A stretch of DNA of 64,000 nt, from assembly GCA_910575105.1 (NCBI GenBank), contig CAJTDK010000013.1:1-64000 (forward strand), given 5' to 3'. Shown here in pieces: positions 53,726 to 62,926 of this stretch; the stretch's first letter is position 1; the number at the start of each line of letters is the position of its first letter. The notes beneath the pieces were generated by a model. It made no database searches. It was not told where the DNA came from and saw only the letters and a list, made by a program, of their open reading frames with translations. The position numbers and the translations under genes are program-made. Origin of the DNA: Lachnospiraceae bacterium (GTDB lineage Bacteria; Bacillota; Clostridia; Lachnospirales; Lachnospiraceae).

Positions 53726-54844
53726 ATGGATGAACCAGTTGCAAAGTATAAGGAGATATGCCTGTGGGTGAAGAGACGCCTTGACAGCGGTGAATTAAGG
53801 CCGGGGGATAAGGTGGAGTCGGAGTACAGGCTGTGCGAACAGTTTAAAGTCAGCAGGCAGACGGTGCGGCACGCGATCGCCGTGCTTGAGGAAGAGGGGA
53901 TCGTGAAGAGGTACCGGGGGAGCGGAACCTACATCAGCGAGGGGCAGCAGGCCGCCCCTCAGAGGGAAAAGACGATGCAGATCGCGGTGATGACTACATT
54001 TGTACAGGAGTACATCTTTTCTGCGATCATCCGGGAGCTGGAGGCACAGTTTTCCGGCGCAGAGTACAGCCTGCAGATTTTTGTCACGAATAATTCGGTT
54101 GAGAAGGAACGGCTGATCCTGAAAAATATCCTGAATAAAAATACTGTGGACGGACTGATCGCCGAGACGACGAAAAGCGGTCTTCCTAATCCTAATCTGG
54201 ACATTTACCGCAGGATCATGGAGCAGGGGGTTCCGGTGCTTTTTATCAACAGCTATTATCCCCGGTTAGATGCGCCGCATGTCAGCCTTGATGACAAGAT
54301 GGCGGGAAAGCTGGTGACCAATTACCTACTGCAGTGCGGGCATCGGAACATCGCCGCAGTTTTTAAGGGAGACGACGGCCAGGGACACCAGCGCTATGCG
54401 GGATATCTGGAGGCACTGATGGAGTCTAATGTAAAGATCAATGACCGGTGGGTCGTATGGGTGGACACGGATATGGTGACGGACCTGCTGTCTGATACCG
54501 GCCAGGGCGCCGGGTGGCTTTGCCGGAGGCTTAAAGGCTGTACGGCCTGCGTATGCTACAATGATGAGGTGGCCAGTAAGCTTTTGGCTGTCTGCAAGGA
54601 AAATGAGATCAGTGTGCCGGATGACCTGTCGTTGATCAGCATCGATAATTCTGATCTTGCAAGCTACAGTGAGGTGCCCCTTACCTCTGCCAACAATCCG
54701 ATACGGGATATGGCAAGGATTGTGGCCCTGCAGATGCTGGATATGATCGGAGGGGATAAGAAGCCTGAGTCAACGGAGCTGGAAGCACAGATCGTAGTCC
54801 GGGATTCGGTGGCAGTGCTGGAGGCGGCCGAAAAGATATTTTAG
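53726..54844 (+). CDS. araR: AraR-type repressor (GntR HTH plus LacI-type sugar domain)
   Basis: 372 residues; TTGGAGGC ahead of ATG 53726. Residues 1-75 are a GntR winged helix (YRLCEQFKVSRQTVRHAIAVLEEEGIVKRYRGSGTYI). Residues ~80-370 are a LacI/periplasmic-binding sensor (QIAVMTTFVQEYIFSAIIRELE, LISIDNSDLASYSEVPLTSANNP). This hybrid is the AraR architecture, whose effector in Bacillus is L-arabinose. The AraR-like TTGTAC boxes over the transporter promoter upstream support that assignment; the ligand here is inferred. Confidence 0.85.
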   Translation: MDEPVAKYKEICLWVKRRLDSGELRPGDKVESEYRLCEQFKVSRQTVRHAIAVLEEEGIVKRYRGSGTYISEGQQAAPQREKTMQIAVMTTFVQEYIFSAIIRELEAQFSGAEYSLQIFVTNNSVEKERLILKNILNKNTVDGLIAETTKSGLPNPNLDIYRRIMEQGVPVLFINSYYPRLDAPHVSLDDKMAGKLVTNYLLQCGHRNIAAVFKGDDGQGHQRYAGYLEALMESNVKINDRWVVWVDTDMVTDLLSDTGQGAGWLCRRLKGCTACVCYNDEVASKLLAVCKENEISVPDDLSLISIDNSDLASYSEVPLTSANNPIRDMARIVALQMLDMIGGDKKPESTELEAQIVVRDSVAVLEAAEKIF

Positions 54845-54849
54845 AAAAC

Positions 54850-54896
54850 ACTTGCATAATATACAGAAAGGATGTATAATTATGCAAGTGTTTTTC
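54850..54896 (+). promoter_or_regulatory. argC promoter inside a long palindrome (ARG-box pair)
   Basis: -35 TTGCAT (54852-54857), 17-base spacer, -10 TATAAT (54875-54880). The two elements lie in TTGCATAATATACA and TGTATAATTATGCAA, mirror images that form a near-perfect dyad; flanking AAAACAC/GTGTTTT extends it, so it could also end transcription of araR. Two ArgR-like boxes are inferred. Confidence 0.65.
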
Positions 54897-54993
54897 TTAT
54901 ACGGCAATATCCCCTGGTTATGCTTTACAACTTTATCGAAAAGGTTTATGATAACCGGGTATTGTGCTGATCAATATTATGGAGGCTGAAGAG

Positions 54994-56034
54994 ATGATAA
55001 AGGTTGGAATTATCGGGGCGACAGGCTATGCAGGAGGCGAGCTGGTAAGACTTCTTGCGGGTCACAGGGAAGCTGAGATTGTATGGTACGGCTCCAAAAG
55101 TTACATAGACAAAAAATATGCGGATGTATATCGGAATATGTTTGAACTTGTGGAGGACAGTTGTCTGGATGACAACATTGAGGAGCTGGCGAAAAGAGCG
55201 GATGTGATCTTTACCGCTACACCTCAGGGTTTCTGTGCATCGGTGATGAGTCAGGAGATCCTGTCGCAGGCGAAGATCATCGATCTGAGTGCGGACTACC
55301 GGATCAAGGATGTTTCCGTCTATGAGAACTGGTACGGGATAGTGCACAAAAGCCCGCAGTTTATCAAGGAAGCGGTCTACGGGCTCTGCGAGGTGAACCG
55401 GGACGCGGTGAGAGGGGCCAGGCTGGTGGCTAACCCGGGCTGCTATACGACCTGTTCCATCCTAACGGCGTACCCACTGGCGAAGGAAGGCATGATCGAT
55501 ATGAATACGCTGATCATAGACGCTAAGTCGGGAACCTCCGGGGCAGGCAGGGGGGCGAAGATTCCCAACCTGTTCTGTGAGGTAAATGAGAATATCAAGG
55601 CGTACGGCGTGGCGTCCCACAGACATACGCCGGAGATCGAGGAACAGCTTGCTTACGCGTCCGGGGAAGATACGGTGATCAGCTTTACGCCCCACCTTGT
55701 ACCTATGAACAGAGGGATACTTGTCACAGAATACGCGTCCCTTAAGAAAGCAGTGACATACGAGGAAGTGAAAGCGGTTTACGATCATTATTATAAAGAA
55801 GAGACCTTTGTCAGAGTGCTGGAAAAGGATGTCTGCCCGGAGACAAAGTGGGTGGAGGGAAGCAATTACGTGGACATTAGCTTCAAAATCGATCCCAGGA
55901 CGAACCGCGTCATTATGATGGGGGCCATTGACAATCTGATAAAGGGAGCGGCCGGCCAGGCGGTCCAGAACATGAATATCCTGTTCGGGCTTAAGGAGAG
56001 CGAAGGGTTGAAGCTTGTCCCTGTGTTCCCGTAA
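54994..56034 (+). CDS. argC: N-acetyl-gamma-glutamyl-phosphate reductase
   Basis: 346 residues; GGAGG lies eight bases before ATG 54994. The NADP-binding loop is GIIGATGYAGGELVRLL, the catalytic Cys is in ANPGCYTT (about residue 145), and SHRHTPEIEEQL is the substrate region. It reduces N-acetylglutamyl phosphate to the semialdehyde, third step of arginine synthesis. First gene of argC-GNAT-argJ-argB-argD. A 9-bp stem (CCTGGTTAT/ATAACCGGG, about 54913-54959) lies in its leader. Confidence 0.95.
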   Translation: MIKVGIIGATGYAGGELVRLLAGHREAEIVWYGSKSYIDKKYADVYRNMFELVEDSCLDDNIEELAKRADVIFTATPQGFCASVMSQEILSQAKIIDLSADYRIKDVSVYENWYGIVHKSPQFIKEAVYGLCEVNRDAVRGARLVANPGCYTTCSILTAYPLAKEGMIDMNTLIIDAKSGTSGAGRGAKIPNLFCEVNENIKAYGVASHRHTPEIEEQLAYASGEDTVISFTPHLVPMNRGILVTEYASLKKAVTYEEVKAVYDHYYKEETFVRVLEKDVCPETKWVEGSNYVDISFKIDPRTNRVIMMGAIDNLIKGAAGQAVQNMNILFGLKESEGLKLVPVFP

Positions 56035-56074
56035 TGGAGCAAGGCTATGCGAAAAGGATAGAGGAGAAGACCAT

Positions 56075-56518
56075 ATGTTAAGGATAATGACAATTGATGA
56101 TTATGAGCAGGTCTATGCGCTCTGGAGGCAGATTCAGGGCTTCGGCATCCGCAGCATTGATGATTCCAGAGAGGGTATAGAGAGGTTTTTGCGGCGGAAT
56201 CCGGACACCAGCGTTGTAGCTGTGGAGGACGGAAAGATCGTAGGCGCGATCCTCTGCGGCCATGACGGCAGGCGCGGCTGTCTGTACCACGTATGCGTGG
56301 ACGAGGCTTACCGTATGCGAGGGATCGGGAAGTCCATGGTGGTCTTTGCTATGGAGGCGCTCAAAAGAGAGCAGATCAGCAAAGTTTCTCTGATCGCATT
56401 TATGAAAAATGATATGGGCAATGCATTCTGGAAGGAGATTGGCTGGACAAAGAGACAGGATCTGAATTACTATGATTTTACGCTGAATGAAGAGAATATC
56501 ACGGCATTCAACCAGTGA
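56075..56518 (+). CDS. GNAT acetyltransferase inside the arg operon
   Basis: 147 residues; GAGGAGA precedes ATG 56075. GNAT loop DEAYRMRGIGKSMVVFA (R-x-x-G-I-G) around residues 75-90; the C-terminal FWKEIGWTKRQDLNYYDFTL is typical of YpeA-type proteins. It lies between argC and argJ. It could acetylate glutamate as a backup to ArgJ, or another amine; the position is the only clue. No amino-acid kinase domain is fused, so it is not a classical ArgA. Confidence 0.75.
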   Translation: MLRIMTIDDYEQVYALWRQIQGFGIRSIDDSREGIERFLRRNPDTSVVAVEDGKIVGAILCGHDGRRGCLYHVCVDEAYRMRGIGKSMVVFAMEALKREQISKVSLIAFMKNDMGNAFWKEIGWTKRQDLNYYDFTLNEENITAFNQ

Positions 56519-56636
56519 CCGCGGTGAAGCAGAAGGTTAAGCGTTACCGTTCATGGAGCGGACAGCAGCGGGTAAGCAAAAGAAAGTGAATAACGGCGGA
56601 AAGGATAAGACAAAATTTAGAAAGGAAGCGGATAAG

Positions 56637-57860
56637 ATGAAACAGATAAAAGGCGGAGTAACGGCGGCAAAGGGATTTGAGGCGGCAAGCACGGCAGCAG
56701 GAATCAAATACACAGGACGGACGGATATGGCGCTGATCTACAGCCAGATGCCGTGCGCAGCGGCAGGGACATTTACGACGAATGTAGTAAAGGCGGCCCC
56801 AGTAAGATGGGACCAGCAGGTAATCGCAGGGGGCGGGCCGGTTCAGGCGGTCGTGGTCAATTCAGGGATTGCCAATGCGTGCACGGGCAAAGAAGGCTTC
56901 GCATGCTGCCAGAATACGGCAGAGGCCGCAGCCAGGGTTCTTGATATCCCGCCGGCAGGCATCCTGATCGGCTCCACGGGAGTCATCGGAAAGCAGATGC
57001 CTGTTGATAAGCTGACGGCGGGAATCCAGGTGATGGCAGAGAAGAAGGGTGCTTCACTGGAGAGCGGTACGGAGGCGGCCAAAGCCATTATGACGACGGA
57101 TACCTGCGTTAAGGAGCTGGCGGCTGAGATCGAGATCGGCGGGAGGACCGTTACCATCGGCGGCATGGCTAAGGGATCGGGGATGATCCACCCTAACATG
57201 TGCACTATGCTGGCATTTATCACCACAGACGCAGTGATCTCCAAAGAAGCGCTGCAAAAGGCGCTCAGCGAAGATGTAGGCGATACGTATAATATGATCT
57301 CCGTAGACGGGGATACGTCCACCAATGATACGGTGGTCCTTCTGGCAAACGGCATGGCCGGTAATCCGGAGATTACATACGGCAGCGCAGATTATCAGAA
57401 GTTTGCAGAGGCGCTTCATGCCATCAATGAGTATCTGGCGAAGAAGATCGCCGGGGACGGAGAGGGAGCTACCGCGCTTTTTGAGGCGAAGGCGGTCAAC
57501 TGTGGGGACAAAGAGCAGGCGAAGACCCTGGCAAAGTCCATCGTATGCTCTAACCTTACCAAGGCGGCGATCGCCGGACACGATGCCAACTGGGGAAGGA
57601 TCCTGTGCGCGATGGGGTATTCCGGCGCGCAGTTTGACCCGGAGAAGGTGGATCTGTATTTCGAGAGCGAAGCCGGAAGAATCCAGATCATTGAAAATGG
57701 AACGGCGCTTTCTTACAGCGAGGAAGAGGCCACAAAGATCCTGTCAGAGCCTTATGTTACAGCGGTTGCGGATGTGAAGATGGGAGATGCCTGGGCAGCC
57801 GCGTGGGGATGCGACCTGACCCACGGTTATATTGATATCAATGCGGACTACCGGAGCTGA
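56637..57860 (+). CDS. argJ: Glutamate N-acetyltransferase / ornithine acetyltransferase
   Basis: 407 residues from ATG 56637 (AAAGGAAG upstream), preferred over the 56553 start because family proteins begin with GGVTAAKGF. The autocleavage site is at the Thr in NMCTMLAF, about residue 195. GKEGFACCQNTAE and KGSGMIHPN are further conserved stretches. ArgJ recycles acetyl from acetylornithine to glutamate, and some forms also use acetyl-CoA. Confidence 0.95.
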   Translation: MKQIKGGVTAAKGFEAASTAAGIKYTGRTDMALIYSQMPCAAAGTFTTNVVKAAPVRWDQQVIAGGGPVQAVVVNSGIANACTGKEGFACCQNTAEAAARVLDIPPAGILIGSTGVIGKQMPVDKLTAGIQVMAEKKGASLESGTEAAKAIMTTDTCVKELAAEIEIGGRTVTIGGMAKGSGMIHPNMCTMLAFITTDAVISKEALQKALSEDVGDTYNMISVDGDTSTNDTVVLLANGMAGNPEITYGSADYQKFAEALHAINEYLAKKIAGDGEGATALFEAKAVNCGDKEQAKTLAKSIVCSNLTKAAIAGHDANWGRILCAMGYSGAQFDPEKVDLYFESEAGRIQIIENGTALSYSEEEATKILSEPYVTAVADVKMGDAWAAAWGCDLTHGYIDINADYRS

Positions 57861-57943
57861 TGGGGCAGAAGGGTATCGGCCTTGGGCAAGATGTGCTGCA
57901 GCAGAGACAGAGATAAGATATAGGAGGAAAGAGGTTAAGAGCA

Positions 57944-58843
57944 ATGAATAAAGATATGCAGAAATACCTGGAAAAGGCGGAGGTGCTGATCGAGGCGCTT
58001 CCCTATATCCAGCGCTTTAACCGCAGAGTCATCGTGGTGAAGTACGGCGGGAGCGCTATGGTAGATGAGCAGCTAAAGGAGCAGGTGATCCAGGACGTTA
58101 CCCTTCTTAAGCTGGTGGGATTTAAGCCCATCATCGTCCACGGGGGCGGCAAGGAGATCAGCCGCTGGGTAGGCAAGGTGGGTATGGAGCCTCAGTTTGT
58201 GAACGGCCTGCGTGTGACGGACGAGGCGACCATGGAGCTTGCGGAGATGGTTCTCGGTAAGGTGAATAAAGGGCTTGTCCAGCTTGTGGAAAGTCTCGGT
58301 GTGCGCGCCATCGGCATAAGCGGTAAGGACGGAAAGCTTCTTTCGGTCAGTAAAAAACTTTCCGGGGGAAAGGATATCGGGTTTGTGGGAGATGTGAAGC
58401 ATGTAAACGCAAACATCCTGTATGACCTGCTGGAAAAGGATTTTCTGCCCATTATCTGTCCCGTCGGCCTGGATGACGATTATCATACTTACAATATCAA
58501 TGCAGATGATGCGGCTTGTGCCATCGCAAGAGCCATGAGGGCGGAAAAGCTTGCATTTCTGACGGACATCGAGGGCGTGTATAAGAATCCGGATGATCCC
58601 TCGACGCTGATCTCGGAGCTAAAGGTCTCTGAGGCCAGGGATCTGATGAATGAAGGCTATATCGGCGGCGGGATGCTGCCGAAGCTTCACAACTGCATCT
58701 CTGCTATCGAGCACGGTGTGGCCAGGGTGCATATTCTGGACGGGAGGATCCCGCACTGCCTGCTTCTTGAGATATTTACCAATAAAGGGATCGGGACGGC
58801 CATTATCAATGACGGCGAACCGAGGTTTTATCTGGGCGAGTAG
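57944..58843 (+). CDS. argB: Acetylglutamate kinase
   Basis: 299 residues; AGGAGGAAAGAGG precedes ATG 57944. The amino-acid kinase core has [18 protein letters not shown] and a C-terminal [10 protein letters not shown] segment. An N-terminal helix, [19 protein letters not shown], is present; this extension is characteristic of arginine-inhibited hexameric forms, so feedback control by arginine is likely. Phosphorylates N-acetylglutamate. Confidence 0.95.
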   Translation: MNKDMQKYLEKAEVLIEALPYIQRFNRRVIVVKYGGSAMVDEQLKEQVIQDVTLLKLVGFKPIIVHGGGKEISRWVGKVGMEPQFVNGLRVTDEATMELAEMVLGKVNKGLVQLVESLGVRAIGISGKDGKLLSVSKKLSGGKDIGFVGDVKHVNANILYDLLEKDFLPIICPVGLDDDYHTYNINADDAACAIARAMRAEKLAFLTDIEGVYKNPDDPSTLISELKVSEARDLMNEGYIGGGMLPKLHNCISAIEHGVARVHILDGRIPHCLLLEIFTNKGIGTAIINDGEPRFYLGE

Positions 58844-58883
58844 CCCCGGAAGATTAAAGTAACAGCGAAAGGGATGGTGAAAT

Positions 58884-60077
58884 ATGACACCGAATGAATA
58901 TATGCAGACAACGGACCGTAATCTTGTGCATACCTACAATCGTTTTCCGGTAACCCTGGATCGGGGGGAAGGTGTATACCTTTATGATACGGAAGGAAAA
59001 AAATACCTGGACTTTGCGGCAGGAATAGCCGTGAGCGGCCTCGGGTACGGCAATCAGGAATTAAATTCAGCGCTAAAGGATCAGATCGACAAGCTGATTC
59101 ATTCCTCGAATCTGTACTACAATACAGCCTGCGGGGAGGCGGCAGAGGCGCTGAAGGGGGTAACGGGGATGGATCGTGTGTTTTTTACCAACAGCGGGAC
59201 AGAGGCTGTCGAAGGAGCGCTGAAGGCCGCAAGGAAGTACGCGCGGAAAAAAAAGACCGGGAGATATGCGTATATTGCCATGCAGGACTGCTTTCACGGA
59301 CGGAGCATGGGCGCGCTGTCGGTGACGGAGCATGAAGCTTACCGGGCGCCTTTTAAGCCGCTCATCCCGGGCGTTAGCTTTGCGAAGTTCAATGACCTGG
59401 ACAGTGTGAAGGAGCTGGTGACGGATGAAACCTGCGCCATTATCTTGGAGCCGCTTCAGGGAGAGGGCGGGATCAATATGGCAACTCAGGAATTTATGGA
59501 GGGCATCCGCAGGCTCTGCCATGAGGAAGGCATCCTGATGATCTGCGACGAGATCCAGTGCGGTATGGGGCGCACAGGCGAGATGTTCGCCTGCCAGTCT
59601 TACGGGGTCAGACCGGATATCATGGTTATGGCGAAGGCCATCGGAAGCGGTGTCCCGGTGGGGGCGTTTGCCATGACAGAAGACGTGGCGGAATATTCCC
59701 TGGAGCCTGGAGACCACGGCACGACCTACGGCGGGAATCCTCTTGCCTGCGCTGCAGTGGCAAAGACCATCGAGATATTTGAAAGGGAAGGGATCGAAGC
59801 TCACGTGAAGGAAGTGGGCGCATATCTGGCGGATAAGCTGGATGAGCTGGCCGAACGCTGCGATGCGGTTCTGGAAAGAAGAGGAACCGGGCTGATCCAG
59901 GGACTCCGCCTGGACCGGCCAGTCAGTGAGATTACGAAAAAAGCGCTTGAAGAAGGGCTTTTGATTATCAGCGCAAGAAGTGACGTGATCCGTCTGGTGC
60001 CGCCTTTGGTGATTGAAAAGGAGCATGTGGATGAGATGGCGGATGTGCTGGGGCGTGTGCTGGCGTCCCTGCAATAG
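58884..60077 (+). CDS. argD: Acetylornithine aminotransferase
   Basis: 397 residues, 40 bases after argB. A class III aminotransferase: FAAGIAVSGLGYGN, FFTNSGTEAVEGALK (phosphate-binding), DEIQCGMGRTGEMFA, and the PLP lysine in VMAKAIGSGVPVGAF. It makes N-acetylornithine from the semialdehyde and glutamate. Last gene of the arg operon; the convergent aroC follows 35 bases away. Confidence 0.95.
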   Translation: MTPNEYMQTTDRNLVHTYNRFPVTLDRGEGVYLYDTEGKKYLDFAAGIAVSGLGYGNQELNSALKDQIDKLIHSSNLYYNTACGEAAEALKGVTGMDRVFFTNSGTEAVEGALKAARKYARKKKTGRYAYIAMQDCFHGRSMGALSVTEHEAYRAPFKPLIPGVSFAKFNDLDSVKELVTDETCAIILEPLQGEGGINMATQEFMEGIRRLCHEEGILMICDEIQCGMGRTGEMFACQSYGVRPDIMVMAKAIGSGVPVGAFAMTEDVAEYSLEPGDHGTTYGGNPLACAAVAKTIEIFEREGIEAHVKEVGAYLADKLDELAERCDAVLERRGTGLIQGLRLDRPVSEITKKALEEGLLIISARSDVIRLVPPLVIEKEHVDEMADVLGRVLASLQ

Positions 60078-60111
60078 AGCGGCCATCTATTGATCGGATT
60101 GCCGCTATTGG

Positions 60112-61209
60112 TTATTGATAGAACTGGATTAAGCGGTCAAGCCTTGACGGCATATTCATCATGAGCAGATCCGCGACAGTCAGCGCGGCCATGCTTTCTA
60201 CCACCACCACCGCTCTGGGGACGATGACCGGGTCATGGCGTCCGGTGATGGCGATGGAAGTATTTTCACCGCAGTTAGTTACGGTGTCCTGCTCTCTGGC
60301 GATAGAGGGGGTAGGCTTTATGGCGGCGCGGATGATGATGGGACTTCCGTCGCTGATGCCGCCGAGCGTCCCGCCGGAGTGGTTCGTCTTCTTCCTGATG
60401 CTTTCCTCTTCGGCGTAAAATGCGTCATTATTGGCGCTGCCAAGGGCGTCTGCCGCCAGGAAACCGTCCCCGATCTCTACGCCTTTTACTGCGCCGATAG
60501 ACATGATGCCTGCCGCGAGGGCCGCATCCAGTTTCTGAAAGACCGGCTCACCGATACCGGCACAAACCCCGGTGATCCGGCACTCGATGATGCCGCCGGA
60601 GGAGTCTTTATTCTTCATGCATTCCTCCAGATAGGCAGAGGCTCTCTCCGCGCAGGCGTTGCTTGGCATATACAGCTTGTTTTCCGTAATACAGGAAAAA
60701 TCATATTCCTCCTCGGGAACGGTGATCTTCCCGATAGAGCGGGTGTAGGCGGTCAGGCTTATGCCGAGCTTATCAAGCAGCTTTGCGGCAACAGCTCCGG
60801 CAGCCACCCGGCCGATGGTCTCGCGTCCGGAGGAGCGCCCGCCGCCGCGGTAATCCCTGAAGCCATATTTGGCATCAAAGGTATAGTCGGCATGTCCGGG
60901 ACGGTAACAGTCCTTGATCTGGCCGTAGTCCTTAGAGCGCTGATCCTGGTTTCTCACCAGGATAGAGATGGGCGTGCCGGCAGTCTTTCCTTCGAATACG
61001 CCGGACAGTATCTCGGCCCGGTCAGACTCCTGCCTTGCGGTAGTGAACCTGCTCTGCCCCGGTTTCCTGCGGTCTAAATACTGCTGTATATCATCCTCGG
61101 ACAGAGGAAGCCCTGCCGGGCAGCCGTCGATGACGACGCCGATCGCGGCGCCGTGGGATTCTCCCCATGTGGTGATCTTAAATAAAGTTCCGTAAGTTGA
61201 ACCAGCCAT
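60112..61209 (-). CDS. aroC: Chorismate synthase
   Basis: 365 residues; AAAGGAGAG ahead of ATG 61209. The FMN/EPSP-binding signatures are all present: TWGESHGAAIGVVIDGCPAG, RPGHADYTFDAKYGFRDYRGGGRSSGRET, and the C-terminal RHDPVIVPRAVVVVESM. It makes chorismate for aromatic amino acids. It runs against the arg operon and is likely transcribed alone. Confidence 0.95.
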   Translation of the reverse strand: MAGSTYGTLFKITTWGESHGAAIGVVIDGCPAGLPLSEDDIQQYLDRRKPGQSRFTTARQESDRAEILSGVFEGKTAGTPISILVRNQDQRSKDYGQIKDCYRPGHADYTFDAKYGFRDYRGGGRSSGRETIGRVAAGAVAAKLLDKLGISLTAYTRSIGKITVPEEEYDFSCITENKLYMPSNACAERASAYLEECMKNKDSSGGIIECRITGVCAGIGEPVFQKLDAALAAGIMSIGAVKGVEIGDGFLAADALGSANNDAFYAEEESIRKKTNHSGGTLGGISDGSPIIIRAAIKPTPSIAREQDTVTNCGENTSIAITGRHDPVIVPRAVVVVESMAALTVADLLMMNMPSRLDRLIQFYQ

Positions 61210-61442
61210 AACAGTATCTCTCCTTTATAAACGATATACAGTAATGATATCACTATATGGGCCGAAAGGGTAATATTTTTTTATCATTGATATACTTGCA
61301 CAAATAAATAGGAAAATAATGTAAAAATGGTATAAAATTTACTGGTTTTCTCACAAAATGATAGTAATATTTTCCCGCGGGTGCTATAATATACTTAATG
61401 ATGAATATGCTGCAGTCAGCAGGAGAAAGGATGTGGGAGAGC

Positions 61443-61685
61443 ATGAACAAAGTAGAAGAGATCATCGCAACAACCAGATTAAATGAGTTATTGAATAAAA
61501 AGGAAGAAGAAAAGCAGGCAAAGACCGTATTGTGGATACTTGCAATTATCGGCGCTGTGGCGGCTGTAGCTGCAATCGCCTATGGAGTATACTGTTTCTT
61601 TACACCGGATTACCTGGAAGACTTCGAAGAAGACTTCGAGGATGATTTTGATGATGACTTTTTTAATGACGAGGATCAGGTTTAA
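61443..61685 (+). CDS. Small membrane protein with acidic tail
   Basis: About 80 residues from ATG 61443 (61431 is possible; both have purine-rich sites). A charged N-terminal helix (NELLNKKEEEKQ), one membrane helix (VLWILAIIGAVAAVAAIAYGVYCFF) and a tail made mostly of Asp, Glu and Phe (DYLEDFEEDFEDDF). I recall similar proteins in Lachnospiraceae with no function assigned. A terminator follows. Confidence 0.65.
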   Translation: MNKVEEIIATTRLNELLNKKEEEKQAKTVLWILAIIGAVAAVAAIAYGVYCFFTPDYLEDFEEDFEDDFDDDFFNDEDQV

Positions 61686-61708
61686 AAGACTATAATTTGT
61701 TATCGTGC

Positions 61709-61734
61709 AAAAGCAGGCTGACAGCCTGCTTTTA
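61709..61734 (+). terminator. Terminator after the small membrane protein
   Basis: AAAAGCAGGCT pairs with AGCCTGCTTTT across a two- to four-base loop. Confidence 0.85.
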
Positions 61735-61758
61735 TCATGGAGATAAGGAGTTTGGAGT

Positions 61759-62685
61759 ATGGATGGACAATGCTATGCATTACTGATTGACGCGGACAAT
61801 GTGTCGGCAAGGTATATCAAGCCTATATTGACAGAGCTGTCGAAGTATGGCAATATTACCTACAAAAGAATATACGGGGACTGGACGAATACCCAGCATT
61901 CCAGCTGGAAGGACGAGCTTTTGAAGAATTCTATCATGCCGATCCAGCAGTTCAGCTACACCCAGGGGAAGAATGCTACAGATTCGGCTATGATCATTGA
62001 TGCTATGGATATCTTGTATGCCCATGATGTGGACGGGTTCTGCATCGTATCCAGCGACAGTGATTTCACCAGGCTGGTCAGCAGGCTCAGGGAGAGCGGG
62101 AAGATGGTGATTGGCATGGGCGAGAACAAGACGCCGGAGCCATTCCGTAAGGCGTGTGATAAGTTCACGATCCTGGAAAATCTTTTGAGCGAGCAGACTA
62201 TAGGAGCTACCTCGGGGCAATCCCAGAGCGCCATCAGTAAAGAGCGCATCGAGGATGAGGTAGTGCAGATGATCCTGGAAAACCAGGACGACAACCGCCA
62301 GACCGGGCTTGGAGAGGTGGGCAGCCGCCTGGTGAGCCTTCACCCGGATTTTGACGTGCGAAGCTACGGTTATAATATGCTTTCGAAGTTTTTGGAGGAA
62401 TTCAGGCGGATCGAGCTGGTGAAAAAGGGGAATTTCGTGTCGGTTACCCTAAAAGAGGACCGGGGACGGAAGAAGGATATCGACAGATATGTCATTTCCC
62501 TGGTGAAAGAGGCCGGGAAAAACGGGATCGAGCTCAGTGTTCTTGGCAATAAGGTTTATGAGAAATACAAGGATTTTAAGATAGGAAGTTATGGATATTC
62601 TCAGTTTAACCAGTATGTGAAAAGTATCCTTCATATGCAGATTGAAAAGGACGGGACAATCCTTAAGGCGAAATATGTGGAGTAG
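61759..62685 (+). CDS. NYN-domain RNase-like protein with two LOTUS/OST-HTH domains
   Basis: 308 residues; AAGGAG precedes ATG 61759. The N-terminal NYN (PIN-like) domain shows acidic metal-binding residues in LLIDADNVSARY, ATDSAMIIDAMD and IVSSDSDFTRLV. After a linker, two OST-HTH/LOTUS domains occupy ~165-235 and ~240-305 (LVKKGNFVSVTL and KDGTILKAKYV ends). Such NYN-LOTUS proteins are thought to act on RNA. Monocistronic; partners unknown. Confidence 0.85.
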   Translation: MDGQCYALLIDADNVSARYIKPILTELSKYGNITYKRIYGDWTNTQHSSWKDELLKNSIMPIQQFSYTQGKNATDSAMIIDAMDILYAHDVDGFCIVSSDSDFTRLVSRLRESGKMVIGMGENKTPEPFRKACDKFTILENLLSEQTIGATSGQSQSAISKERIEDEVVQMILENQDDNRQTGLGEVGSRLVSLHPDFDVRSYGYNMLSKFLEEFRRIELVKKGNFVSVTLKEDRGRKKDIDRYVISLVKEAGKNGIELSVLGNKVYEKYKDFKIGSYGYSQFNQYVKSILHMQIEKDGTILKAKYVE

Positions 62686-62926
62686 GCGGCCTGAGCCGGC
62701 GGGGGCCGATGTGGAGATGAGTGAAGCAGACGACCTGCTCGGCGGGTGTTCATGTGGAGATAGGTGAAGTGGAGTACCTGTGTCAGAGGGTGTCTTTGGT
62801 AATTTATTTGTATAATGATGTCTGGGGTCAGAGGGAAGCAGAATGACAATTGTATTTATGTTGCTGTTCTGAATCATGCATCAGACCCCGTTATTGCAAT
62901 GTTCAAAAACAGAAAGGGCGGCGGTT
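62686..62926. other. Intergenic, no gene
   Basis: There is no coding frame with a ribosome binding site. TATAATGATG near 62811 could be part of a promoter for the methyltransferase gene. Confidence 0.35.

Noticed and set aside
54850-54896. Palindrome after araR as only an intrinsic terminator
   Set aside because: It can form a stem with a T-rich end, but it also contains a TTGCAT-17-TATAAT promoter and the dyad shared with argG, so a promoter/operator role is favoured without excluding termination.
59073-60086. 337-codon minus-strand frame inside argD
   Set aside because: Shadow of argD; its translation has no family features.
60235-61077. 280-codon plus-strand frame inside aroC
   Set aside because: Shadow of aroC, whose catalytic signatures are complete on the other strand.
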